Origin: Clostridia bacterium
GTDB lineage: Bacteria; Bacillota; Clostridia; Oscillospirales; Acutalibacteraceae
Length of the DNA stretch: 64,000 nt
Assembly (NCBI GenBank): GCA_017937865.1
Contig: JAGBCU010000047.1
Location: forward strand, 39,049-103,048
Direction of reading: 5' to 3'
In this document: positions 27,170 through 35,002 of the stretch, piece by piece
Layout: each line of letters opens with the position of its first letter
Numbering within the stretch: the first letter of the stretch is position 1
Position numbers and translations under genes: made by a program
The notes under the pieces: generated by a model
What the model was told of the DNA's origin: nothing
What the model saw: the letters and a program-made list of their open reading frames with translations, nothing else
The model's database searches: none

Positions 27170-27817
27170 ATGAAATCATTTCTTATTATCGGTGTCGGCA
27201 GATTTGGTAAGCATTTAGGTGAAAAACTTATTGAGCTCGACAACGACGTTGTAATAATTGATAAAGATGACGAGGTTATCGAAAAATTAGCTCCTAATTT
27301 TACTGATGCTTTCGTCGGTGATTGCCGAAATGAAAACGTGCTTCGTTCTTTAGGTGTAAACAATTTTGACGTTTGCTTTGTATGTATTGCAGAGGATTTT
27401 CAAGCCTCATTGGAAATTACATCTATGCTCAAAGAGTTAGGTGCAAAGTATGTTGTATCTACCGCAAAGCGTGACAGACAGTCTGATTTACTTAAAAAAA
27501 TCGGTGCAGATGACGTAATTTATGCAGAAAAACAAATTGCAATAAAAACCGGTATCAGATATAATGCCAACAATATAGTTGACCTTATAATGCTTACTGA
27601 TGAATATGCTATATATGAAATTCCCATAAAGCCTGATTGGGTAGGCAAAACCATAATTGAGTTAGACGTCAGAAAGAAACACAACTTAAATATCATAGCT
27701 ATAAAAAACGGTGAAAACGTTACGGCTGCCCCCCGCCCCGATTACAGATTTTCAAAAGAAGATATTATAATGGTAATCGGTACTCAAGATGATATTTATA
27801 GATTTACCAACAAATAA
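27170..27817 (+). CDS. ktrA: TrkA/KtrA potassium channel regulatory subunit
   Basis: 215 aa. RCK_N Rossmann fold with the nucleotide loop GVGRFGKHLGE at residues about 7-17 and an acidic D at the end of strand two, then an RCK_C domain (about 135-215). KtrA rings gate KtrB in response to ATP/ADP and often c-di-AMP (family knowledge). I chose ATG 27170, preceded by GAAGGTGA; the ATG at 27155 lies upstream of that site. Confidence 0.92.
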   Translation: MKSFLIIGVGRFGKHLGEKLIELDNDVVIIDKDDEVIEKLAPNFTDAFVGDCRNENVLRSLGVNNFDVCFVCIAEDFQASLEITSMLKELGAKYVVSTAKRDRQSDLLKKIGADDVIYAEKQIAIKTGIRYNANNIVDLIMLTDEYAIYEIPIKPDWVGKTIIELDVRKKHNLNIIAIKNGENVTAAPRPDYRFSKEDIIMVIGTQDDIYRFTNK

Positions 27818-27821
27818 AAAC

Positions 27822-27860
27822 AAGGTATATTTATTCTGATGACGAGAATAAATATACCTT
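27822..27860. terminator. Bidirectional terminator between ktrA and the EamA gene
   Basis: AAGGTATATTTATTC and GAATAAATATACCTT form a 15-bp perfect stem with T-rich sequence on both sides. Confidence 0.85.
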
Positions 27861-27870
27861 TAATTTTTAG

Positions 27871-28809
27871 TTAATTACATTTTTTGGCTTTAAACACTTT
27901 TTCCAACGGTAACTGAGCGAGAATTATTGCTAAAAATACAAGTCCGCAACCTATTATTTCGTTAGTCGAAAGTCTTTCACCGAAGAATGCACCTGCTAAA
28001 GCGGCGAAAACAGATTCAAGACTCATTATAAGGCTTGCAACAGTAGGATTGAGATTTTTCTGTGCTACTATCTGCAAAGTAAATGCAATACCCGAGGAAA
28101 GCACACCTGCATAGAATACTGAAAACCATGCACTTTTTATTGCTTCAACAGATATTTCTTCAAAGGCGAAAGCGGCAATAGTTGAAATAATTGCAGTTAT
28201 AAAAAACTGAACGAGAGATAGCCTTACACCGTCTACCTTTTCAACGTAGTAATCAACAATCATTATCTGCACCGCAAAGAAGAATGCACATAATATAAGA
28301 AGAAAGTCACCCGCCGTTATACCGCCTACGTCGGTAACGCAAAGAAAATACATACCCGTTGTTGCTATTATAATACAAAGCCATAAAACAGGGTTTACCT
28401 TACGCTTAAAAAGAAGGCCTAAAAGCGGTACCATTAAAATATAAAGAGTTGTTAAAAAGCCTGATTTACCAACGCCTGAAAGCACAATTCCGTACTGCTG
28501 AGAAGCAGATGCAAGGCACAAAACAATACCGCAAAGAGCACCGCCTGTTAAAAGGCTTTTTGAAAAGAAGGTTTTATTTTCACCATTTGCACCCTCGCCT
28601 ATTTTCTTTTTATTATTTTTATAAATAAAAAGTGAAACGGGAGTTAAAACGATTACCGCAAGGTATGACCTTAAAGCTAAAAAGGTAAAGTTACCTATTT
28701 GCTCAAGACCCTTGCTCTGAGCTACGAAAGCAGTACCCCATATAAAAGCGGCTATCATCAAAAGAATTGATGCACCGAAGGATTTTGATTTAGAAGCCTT
28801 TGTTTCCAT
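27871..28809 (-). CDS. EamA/DMT family transporter
   Basis: 312 aa with ten membrane helices arranged as two EamA repeats; the first shows AAFIWGTAFVAQ, the second GVLSSGIAFTLQ followed by ASLIMSLESVFAALAGA. Drug/metabolite transporters of this type export amino acids or other small metabolites. The substrate cannot be read. Single-gene unit, ATG preceded by GAGAGGT. The MITE-like element lies upstream. Confidence 0.9.
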   Translation of the reverse strand: METKASKSKSFGASILLMIAAFIWGTAFVAQSKGLEQIGNFTFLALRSYLAVIVLTPVSLFIYKNNKKKIGEGANGENKTFFSKSLLTGGALCGIVLCLASASQQYGIVLSGVGKSGFLTTLYILMVPLLGLLFKRKVNPVLWLCIIIATTGMYFLCVTDVGGITAGDFLLILCAFFFAVQIMIVDYYVEKVDGVRLSLVQFFITAIISTIAAFAFEEISVEAIKSAWFSVFYAGVLSSGIAFTLQIVAQKNLNPTVASLIMSLESVFAALAGAFFGERLSTNEIIGCGLVFLAIILAQLPLEKVFKAKKCN

Positions 28810-28886
28810 ATTTACCTCTCAATTAATAACGCACATTGCTACATATAATATCACAAATTTTTTCTCTCTTCAATATAAAAACTGCC

Positions 28887-29163
28887 TTAGGGTGAAATGA
28901 GTTATCCGAACCTGCCTAAAAGCTAATCTTTTCAAGGCTTTTCGGCGTTTCGGTCTTGAAAGGCGCCAGCCTATCTTCGCCCTCTACACCAAAAATCCAA
29001 TGAAAATCTTTCGCTTTTAGGTCGAAGATTTTATACAGTACAGATTTTTGGTCAGACAAGGCAAAAACGGAGCCAATCCTGACGGATTGGCGAGTATTTT
29101 AACGCAGTATGAACGGAAATCCACCTGTATAAAACACGGTTCGGATAATTCCTTTCACCCTAA
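28887..29163. mobile_element. MITE-like element, 277 bp, with 26-bp imperfect terminal inverted repeats
   Basis: The left end 28887-28912 (TTAGGGTGAAATGAGTTATC...) and the right end 29138-29163 are inverted copies matching at 22 of 26 positions. Inside are nested inverted repeats: AAAATCTTTCG/CGAAGATTTT near 28993-29033, flanked by CCAAAAATC/GATTTTTGG, and GCCAATCC/GGATTGGC near 29073-29092. The only open frame inside is short and unconvincing. The element fills the gap between the EamA and mcsB genes. The family is not one I can name. Confidence 0.7.
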
Positions 29164-29200
29164 CATTATTAGTTTCAGCAGTTTTTCATATTTATACATT

Positions 29201-30211
29201 TTATTTAAGATTATGCCTTACAAGCTGAGCTCTTAACTTGTCTCTTTCAATTCTGTCAAGAGGTCTGTCAACAGAAAGTGAGATAGTTGCAGGCTGCATT
29301 TGAATCATCATTGCTTCAATTTCTGAGCATTCCATATTTATAATACCCTTTACAGCACCGAGCCTTACAAGAGAAATAAGCTCCATAAACTCAGCAGTAT
29401 CAATAAGACGGGCATATTTTAAAACGCCGTAGGCTCTGTAAATTCTATCTTCAGTAACGGGGGCTTTAAATATTTCTTCACGGGCAACCCTTTCCTGCGC
29501 CGCTATCTGAAGAGCTATTGACTTAAGGTTTTCAATAGCCGCCTTTTCGGAAATACCTAATGTAATTGTATTACTCAATCTGAATAAATCGCCCTTTGCA
29601 GCCGCACCCTCGCCATAAGACCCCCTTAAAGAAAGTCCTAATTTTGATACAGTTGTAATCAAACGGGTAATCTGCGAGGTTGTAACAAGACCGGGTAAAT
29701 GAAGCACTACAGATGCTTTCATACCCGTACCTAATGATGCAGGGTCTTGTGATAAAAAGCCTAACTTATCATCAAAGGCAAAATCAAGCTTTGTATTAAG
29801 AGAGGTATCAATTCTATCTGCGGTGCGATAGGCTTCATCTAAAGCAAAGCCTGCGTACATAACCTGCAAACGAATATGATCCTCTTCGTTAAGCATAATG
29901 CTGACAGCTTCATCCTCAGTAAGAAGCAAAGCTCTGCCGTCACGGGAAGAAGCAAACTCGGGACTTACAAGATGCCTTTCAGCAAGAGAAACAACCTCAG
30001 ACTGAGAAAGCATTTTCATTTCGTAATAATTAAATCTATAGTCTGTAACTGATGAGGCAGCATCCTTAACTATCGCATTTACTTTTAATTTATCTTGCAA
30101 AGAAAGAGTTGCAGGGAAAGGAAACTGTGTAATATTTCTTGCTATATGAATACTTGTACTGATTACAACGTCATTCTGGGCACCCGTGCCTAAATACCAT
30201 TTTGCACTCAT
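29201..30211 (-). CDS. mcsB: McsB-like protein arginine kinase with altered active-site residues
   Basis: 336 aa, ATP:guanido phosphotransferase fold. Conserved: SIMLNEEDHIRLQ near residue 105, RGSYGEG near 200, SNTITLG near 215 and the C-terminal pArg-binding region. Changed: the catalytic-cysteine loop, usually CPTN(V/L)GTG, reads DPASLGTG (Asp for Cys), and the N-terminal SxRxRLARN reads STSIHIARN, losing a nucleotide-contacting Arg. McsB phosphorylates arginines to mark proteins for ClpCP; this copy may have reduced or different activity. The start overlaps the mcsA stop (TAATG). ClpC and CtsR genes, normally adjacent, are absent here. Confidence 0.85.
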   Translation of the reverse strand: MSAKWYLGTGAQNDVVISTSIHIARNITQFPFPATLSLQDKLKVNAIVKDAASSVTDYRFNYYEMKMLSQSEVVSLAERHLVSPEFASSRDGRALLLTEDEAVSIMLNEEDHIRLQVMYAGFALDEAYRTADRIDTSLNTKLDFAFDDKLGFLSQDPASLGTGMKASVVLHLPGLVTTSQITRLITTVSKLGLSLRGSYGEGAAAKGDLFRLSNTITLGISEKAAIENLKSIALQIAAQERVAREEIFKAPVTEDRIYRAYGVLKYARLIDTAEFMELISLVRLGAVKGIINMECSEIEAMMIQMQPATISLSVDRPLDRIERDKLRAQLVRHNLK

Positions 30212-30702
30212 TAAGCCTCTCCCCCTTTCGATAAAAGAGCTTTAATCTCATCACGAAGCTTTGCCGCAGTTTCAAAATCTTGATTTAAAACTGCTTTTTC
30301 AAGTCGGGTTTTTAGCTCTTCAATATTTAAAGCATCACCGCCACCTGCGTTTATAGGGCGTTTTCCTATATGAGCGGTTTTACCGTGGACTCTTGTAAGA
30401 GAAGGTAAAAGCTTTTCGTAAAAAGAGTTGTAGCACTCGGCACACCCCATTTTACCGTCGGTTGCAATTTCTTCAAAGGTTTTACCGCAAAAACCGCATC
30501 TTACGGAAGAAGCAAGGCTTTCGTTTTTCAAAAGAAAATCACCGAAAAAATCGGCAAAGCTAAAGCCCATACCCGAAAAAGCCTCACCGTAGCCTAAAGA
30601 ACGGGCACAGTCGGAACATAGGTGCACCTCTGCCGCCCTTCCGTTTATAATTCTTTTCATATGCATATTGGCTTCATTTTTATTGCAGTTCTGACAAAGC
30701 AT
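30211..30702 (-). CDS. mcsA: McsA, zinc-binding activator of McsB
   Basis: 163 aa. Two zinc-finger pairs at the N-terminus (CQNC...CSDC, then CGFC...CAEC near residues 70-90) and a C-terminal UVR motif (about 125-160, LEKAVLNQDFETAAKLRDEI). McsA activates McsB and helps ClpC in the stress response. Preceded by its own promoter; I see no CtsR heptad repeat there. Confidence 0.92.
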   Translation of the reverse strand: MLCQNCNKNEANMHMKRIINGRAAEVHLCSDCARSLGYGEAFSGMGFSFADFFGDFLLKNESLASSVRCGFCGKTFEEIATDGKMGCAECYNSFYEKLLPSLTRVHGKTAHIGKRPINAGGGDALNIEELKTRLEKAVLNQDFETAAKLRDEIKALLSKGGEA

Positions 30703-30749
30703 ATTATCACCTCGGGTAAAAACTTACGTTAGATAGTCTAATTTCTTTT

Positions 30750-30778
30750 ATTATACGACAAATATATGAACATTTCAA
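30750..30778 (-). promoter_or_regulatory. Promoter of mcsAB
   Basis: Minus-strand TTGAAA, 17 bases, perfect TATAAT, 48 bases ahead of the mcsA start. Confidence 0.7.
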
Positions 30779-30794
30779 GAACAGGAACCAAAAC

Positions 30795-30935
30795 TTACAG
30801 ACCGAAAATATCGTCTTCAAAATCATCAAAATCAAAGTCATCCGAAAACTCGTAATCGTAATCCTCGCTATTCATACCAGGATAATCGCGTCCGCCGTAT
30901 TTTTTATAATTGTTAAAATCAAAATCGTAACTCAT
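30795..30935 (-). CDS. Small acidic Asp/Phe-rich protein (46 aa)
   Basis: MSYDFDFNNYKKYGG... followed by a run of Asp, Glu, Phe and Tyr. No known family. ATG at 30935 has a good AAAGGAG site seven bases ahead, which favours this start over longer in-frame readings. No membrane segment; net charge strongly negative. It precedes the mcsAB promoter on the same strand. Possibly a disordered small protein; function unknown. Confidence 0.6.
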   Translation of the reverse strand: MSYDFDFNNYKKYGGRDYPGMNSEDYDYEFSDDFDFDDFEDDIFGL

Positions 30936-31050
30936 ACTCTTCTCCTTTAATATATTTTCGCTTTTATTCTTTTCTTTTATATTTTTAATATTCATCTTGT
31001 AACAAAATTCCTGCAAAAACATATTATGCAGTGAAAGGGGGTTAAAGAAT

Positions 31051-31191
31051 ATGGGTTGCTTATTTAACAACGGTAACAACTGCTCATGGATTATAATCCT
31101 TATTATCATCTTGCTTTTCTGCAATCAGGGCACAGGCTATAACGGTTGCGGTAATGATTGCGGTTGTAACAACAATTGCGGTTGCTGCTAA
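31051..31191 (+). CDS. Small Cys/Gly/Asn-rich membrane microprotein (46 aa)
   Basis: Begins MGCLFNNGNNCS, then a hydrophobic segment WIIILIIILLF, then a tail with seven cysteines spaced in GCG, DCGC and CGCC units. AGGGGG ribosome-binding site at good distance and a terminator 27 bp behind the stop support a real gene. Such short proteins with a hydrophobic core and Cys-rich tail are common in gut clostridia, some among spore or envelope proteins, but I cannot assign a function. Confidence 0.65.
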   Translation: MGCLFNNGNNCSWIIILIIILLFCNQGTGYNGCGNDCGCNNNCGCC

Positions 31192-31217
31192 ACTTTTAAA
31201 GAGAAGATAATTAAAAA

Positions 31218-31254
31218 CGGTGCCTTATCCGAAAACAATCCGGATAAGGCACCG
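31218..31254. terminator. Bidirectional terminator
   Basis: CGGTGCCTTATCCG (31218-31231) and CGGATAAGGCACCG (31241-31254) form a 14-bp perfect stem. The minus-strand side has TTTTTAATT directly after, so it ends the pgm-microprotein transcript; the plus-strand side serves the Cys-rich microprotein with a weaker T-run. Confidence 0.85.
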
Positions 31255-31272
31255 TGAAATTTTATTATGCAA

Positions 31273-31368
31273 TTACAAAATCACACTAAAAACAACGGCA
31301 AAAACACTTAATGCCATAAGACCTGCTAAAATAAAGCAGATAATCTTTTTCATCTTATTTGAAAACAT
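31273..31368 (-). CDS. 31-aa single-span membrane peptide coupled to the phosphoglucomutase gene
   Basis: Starts MFSNKMKKIICF, then a hydrophobic helix to the C-terminus. Its ATG overlaps the phosphoglucomutase stop by one base (TAATG), and a strong terminator follows 19 bases after its stop, so it is probably translated by coupling. Size and layout (short Lys-rich N-terminus, one helix, no tail) recall the Prli42/DUF4044-type stress peptides of Firmicutes, but the match is by shape only. Confidence 0.55.
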   Translation of the reverse strand: MFSNKMKKIICFILAGLMALSVFAVVFSVIL

Positions 31369-33071
31369 TATTCAATACCGAGAAGCTCTTTAACACTAAG
31401 TGAAACTGTTGTGAGCTTTTTCTCTGCTTCCTCTCTTGATGATGCTTTTGCGGTGATATAGATTTTAATCTTAGGCTCTGTGCCTGAGGGTCTTACGATA
31501 ACCGTATCTCCGCTTTCCATTCTGTAAGAAAGAACGTTAGATTTAGGAAGACCTGTTTCACCGTCTGTTGTTTTGCCTGTTTTGTAGTCGCCTACCCAAA
31601 CAACCTTGCTACCGCAAATTTCCTTTGGTGGCTCGTTACGAAGAGCCTCCATCATATCTGCCATTTTCTGCATACCTGCAGCGCCCTCAAAGGCATAGTT
31701 ATCAAGCTGATTGAAGAAATAGCCGTATTTTTCATAGATGCTGTTCATAAACTGCCAGAGAGTAACACCCTTTGCTTTATAGAAGGCAGCCATTTCGCAG
31801 ATAATCATAGCTGCGTTAACGCCGTCCTTATCTCTTGCGTGAGCACCTGTAAGGTAACCGTAGCTCTCCTCAAGACCTAAAACGTAGCGGTCTGCTTCGC
31901 CTTTTTCGTCAAGCTCTGTAACAAGCTCACCGATATACTTAAAGCCTGTAAGAAGGTCTGCCATTTCAGCATTGTATTCTTTACATATAGCAGAAATAAG
32001 AGGTGTTGTAACGATTGTTTTAACAACAACGGGTTTTTCGGGAAGCTTATTTTTTGCTTTAAGCTCTGAAAGAAGATATTCGCAAAGCATTGCGCCAACC
32101 TCATTACCCGTCATAAGCTTATATTCACCGTTATCACGAACTGCAATACCAACACGGTCGCAGTCGGGGTCAGTTGCTATCATAAGGTCTGCAGGGAATT
32201 CCTCTGTCATTTTAAGACCTTCCTCAAATACCTGACGGATTTCGGGGTTAGGATATGGACAAGTCGGGAATTTACCGTCGGGCTTTTCCTGAGATTTAAC
32301 AACTCTTAAATCCTCAACGCCTAACTTTTTAAGAACACGGCGAACAGGCTTGTTACCCGTACCGTTGAGGGGTGTATAAAGAACTTTAATTCCTGACTTT
32401 TTAACAACGTCACTGTTAACCGAACAAGCGAGAACGTTTTCGAGGAATTCGTCTTTAAGCCAATCCTCGATATAATCAACCATATCCTCTGCCAATGCAT
32501 CCTCAAAGCTCATACGCTTAACGCCGTCAAACATATCAACCTTTTTCATATATTCATAGGTTTTAGCGGCACCCTCGTCGGTCATCTGGAAGCCTCTCGG
32601 GTCATAACATTTAAAACCGTTATATTTTGAGGGGTTATGGCTTGCGGTAAGAACGATACCTGAAGAGCAACCTAATCTTCTTACGGCAAATGAAAGCATA
32701 GGTGTAGGCATAAGCTCAGGGTAAATATAAACCTTAATATCGTTAGCGGCAAGAACGCCTGCGGCACATTCTGCAAAAACATCTGACTTAATACGGGAGT
32801 CGTAAGCGATTGCTACACTGGGATTTTCGAACTCTTCATTAAGATAGTCTGCAAGGCCCTGGGTTGCCTGACCAACCGTGTAAACGTTCATTCTGTTAGT
32901 ACCTGCACCTATAACACCTCTGAGGCCACCTGTACCGAATTCAAGGTTTTTATAGAAGCGGTCAAGTATTTCATCGTCGTTTCCTTCAACGGAAATTAAC
33001 TCTTCCTGCAAATCACTGTCAAGAACTGCCTTTTCTCTCCAAAGAGAGTAAAGTGCTTTAATATCATTCAT
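31368..33071 (-). CDS. pgm: Phosphoglucomutase/phosphomannomutase
   Basis: 567 aa, alpha-D-phosphohexomutase family: interconverts hexose-1- and hexose-6-phosphates through a phosphoserine. Seen: catalytic TASHNPSKYNGFK near residue 140, metal-binding ATDPDCDRVG near 300, sugar-binding GLEESYGY near 395 and the phosphate-binding RPSGTEPK near 530. Length fits the long Firmicutes PgcA type. ATG preceded by GAAAGGAAG. It could feed glucose-1-phosphate to the surface-polysaccharide genes further along (inference). Confidence 0.93.
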   Translation of the reverse strand: MNDIKALYSLWREKAVLDSDLQEELISVEGNDDEILDRFYKNLEFGTGGLRGVIGAGTNRMNVYTVGQATQGLADYLNEEFENPSVAIAYDSRIKSDVFAECAAGVLAANDIKVYIYPELMPTPMLSFAVRRLGCSSGIVLTASHNPSKYNGFKCYDPRGFQMTDEGAAKTYEYMKKVDMFDGVKRMSFEDALAEDMVDYIEDWLKDEFLENVLACSVNSDVVKKSGIKVLYTPLNGTGNKPVRRVLKKLGVEDLRVVKSQEKPDGKFPTCPYPNPEIRQVFEEGLKMTEEFPADLMIATDPDCDRVGIAVRDNGEYKLMTGNEVGAMLCEYLLSELKAKNKLPEKPVVVKTIVTTPLISAICKEYNAEMADLLTGFKYIGELVTELDEKGEADRYVLGLEESYGYLTGAHARDKDGVNAAMIICEMAAFYKAKGVTLWQFMNSIYEKYGYFFNQLDNYAFEGAAGMQKMADMMEALRNEPPKEICGSKVVWVGDYKTGKTTDGETGLPKSNVLSYRMESGDTVIVRPSGTEPKIKIYITAKASSREEAEKKLTTVSLSVKELLGIE

Positions 33072-33135
33072 TAAAATCTTCCTTTCGGTTATTTTTAACT
33101 TTAAAAATTATATCACTAATATCAGCTAAAATCAA

Positions 33136-33762
33136 TTATCTGATAAAATTAGTTCTTATTTTAGGCTCATCCTCCGGCCTTAATACACCGTTATTTTTAC
33201 CCAAATCAATGCATTTAAGAAGCCAAGCCATATTTTTACCTAAGGTTCTCATAACCTGAAGCCCCTCTGAATCCTTAAGAACGTCCTCAGCCTTTGAGCC
33301 GTGAACCATATTCCAATAGCCAGACGAAACAACGGGCATATTACTAATTGTAAAATACTTATTAAGCACGTCAAAAGCGGCGGTAGACCCTGCGCGGCGA
33401 CAGCTTAAAACAGCGGCACCGGGTTTATATTTAAAGTTTTTGGAGCCTGCGTAAAAAGCTCTGTCAAGAACGGCACAAATAGTGCCTGAGGGGGCTGCAT
33501 AATGAACTGCTGAGCCGAAAATGAAGCCATCGGCACTCTCGGCTTTATCTATTAAAGTATTAACAACATCGTCGTTAAATACGCAATGACCGTTATTATT
33601 GGCACAACCGCCACAACCGATACATCCTCTTACGGCATTTTTACCTAACCAGAAAATCTCGGTTTCAATATTGTTTTTATTAAGCTCTTTTTCGATTTCG
33701 CAAAGTGCGGTATAGGTACAACCCTTTTCGTGAGGAGCACCGTTAACAAGTAAAACTTTCAT
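33136..33762 (-). CDS. Flavodoxin-fold NAD(P)H-dependent FMN reductase/iron-sulfur flavoprotein
   Basis: 208 aa. FMN-binding loop NGAPHEKGCTY near residues 7-17, the cysteine cluster CIGCGGC...C near 47-58 typical of iron-sulfur flavoproteins, and FGSAVHYAAPSG near 83. Likely an anaerobic redox enzyme. ATG with AAGAGGT. It lies 10 bp after the phosphatase gene on the same strand. Confidence 0.85.
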   Translation of the reverse strand: MKVLLVNGAPHEKGCTYTALCEIEKELNKNNIETEIFWLGKNAVRGCIGCGGCANNNGHCVFNDDVVNTLIDKAESADGFIFGSAVHYAAPSGTICAVLDRAFYAGSKNFKYKPGAAVLSCRRAGSTAAFDVLNKYFTISNMPVVSSGYWNMVHGSKAEDVLKDSEGLQVMRTLGKNMAWLLKCIDLGKNNGVLRPEDEPKIRTNFIR

Positions 33763-33772
33763 ATAATACCTC

Positions 33773-34420
33773 TTATATTAAATTCAGAATTTCTTCGGGG
33801 CTATCAACAATATATTCAGGACAAAGCTTTTCTAATACCTCTTTATCTCTGAAGCCCCAGGTAACGCTGATACAAGGTATATCAGCGTTTTTTGAGGTTT
33901 GAATATCCACCTCTGAATCGCCTATATAAACTACCTCGTTTTTATTTACATTAAGTTCATCAATTACCGCAAAAACGGTATCGGGGGCAGGTTTTCTTTT
34001 TACGCCCTCTTTTTCACCTACGGCGCAGTCAAAAACATCAGGGAAATACCCTTCAACAAGGGTTTTTACTGCAAAATCAGCTTTATTGGAAACTACCGCA
34101 AGCTTTATCCCCCTACTTTTAAGAATTGAGAGTAGCTCGTTAATTCCGTCATAGGCCTTCGTTAAGTTTGCGGAATTAGCTTTATAATGGGCTTTAAAAT
34201 CCTCAAAGCATTTATCAACTAAAGAGAGCTTCGTATTTTCGGGAACGGAGCGTTCAATTAAAAGACGTATACCGTTACCTACAAAAGCTTTTATTTCCTC
34301 AGTTGTTCTTTGGGGTAAATTGTTTTTTGAAAGTGCGAAATTCACACTATCTCTTAAATCACCTAAGGTATCGAGAAGAGTACCGTCAAGGTCAAAAACA
34401 ACACAATTACACTTCATCAT
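33773..34420 (-). CDS. gph: HAD-family phosphoglycolate phosphatase-like hydrolase
   Basis: About 215 aa. HAD motif I DLDGTLLDT near residues 9-17, motif II SNK near 112, motif III lysine in KRKPAPDTV near 145, motif IV GDSEVDIQTSKNA near 168, with an inserted four-helix cap as in Gph/PpaX. Substrates could be phosphoglycolate or other small phosphates. ATG at 34420 overlaps the end of the upstream tRNA-editing gene and has GGAG seven bases ahead. Confidence 0.85.
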   Translation of the reverse strand: MMKCNCVVFDLDGTLLDTLGDLRDSVNFALSKNNLPQRTTEEIKAFVGNGIRLLIERSVPENTKLSLVDKCFEDFKAHYKANSANLTKAYDGINELLSILKSRGIKLAVVSNKADFAVKTLVEGYFPDVFDCAVGEKEGVKRKPAPDTVFAVIDELNVNKNEVVYIGDSEVDIQTSKNADIPCISVTWGFRDKEVLEKLCPEYIVDSPEEILNLI

Positions 34421-34967
34421 CGGGACACTCCAAATCAACAACGGTATATTTTCTGTTAAGTGCGGGTAAAATCTTATCCTTTAAATCGCTTGTTAAAAAC
34501 TTTACCGTTGCACTGTTAACGCAAGGATGACAAGCAAAATATTCATCCTTAAAAACGTTTTTTTCAATAAGAAGTTCAATGTTTTCTTCTTTATCAAACA
34601 TCAAAGAAAGAACTGTCAATGAGCCGGGAGAAACATTGAGAAGCTTTTCCATCTGCTCACCGCTTGCAAAGGAAAGACGGGAAGATTTTATTTGAGCAGA
34701 AAGATATTTTGTTTTAAAAGGCATATCACCGGGGATAAGAAGCATATAAAACTTAGTTTGTTGGCGGTTGCAAAGAAGAAGATTTTTGCATATTTTAGCA
34801 TCTATAACCTTTTCAACCTCTTCGCAAAGCTCAATTGTTGCCGCTTCGTCATGCTCGGCTCTTATGTAATCAACCCCGATTTTTTCAAGAAAAAGATAGC
34901 TTTGCATTTCTTTTTCGGTATTAGTTTTTTCGGGGTGAGAGTTAAAGGTTTGTTTATTTACGTACAT
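34407..34967 (-). CDS. YbaK/ProX-type aminoacyl-tRNA deacylase
   Basis: 186 aa, YbaK/EbsC editing domain: the conserved KICKNLLLCNRQ segment with the catalytic lysine near residue 60 and FACHPCVNSATVKF near 143. These freestanding domains hydrolyse mischarged tRNA, usually Ala- or Cys-tRNA-Pro (PrdX/ProXp-ala). The exact specificity is not readable. ATG preceded by GGAGTAA; the 3' end overlaps the phosphatase gene. Confidence 0.85.
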   Translation of the reverse strand: MYVNKQTFNSHPEKTNTEKEMQSYLFLEKIGVDYIRAEHDEAATIELCEEVEKVIDAKICKNLLLCNRQQTKFYMLLIPGDMPFKTKYLSAQIKSSRLSFASGEQMEKLLNVSPGSLTVLSLMFDKEENIELLIEKNVFKDEYFACHPCVNSATVKFLTSDLKDKILPALNRKYTVVDLECPDDEV

Positions 34968-35002
34968 AGTGTTACTCCAATTTTTATAAAATGTTAAATG
35001 TT

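Noticed and set aside
29048..29236. A 62-codon frame in the MITE-like element
   Set aside because: It crosses the right terminal repeat and enters the mcsB gene; no ribosome-binding site.
30703..30794. A CtsR operator before mcsA
   Set aside because: The GGTCAAA heptad repeat is not present; only a sigma-A promoter is visible.
30795..31124. A longer reading of the small acidic gene
   Set aside because: The extra N-terminus is the reverse strand of the Cys-rich microprotein and lacks a start site, while the ATG at 30935 has a clear one.
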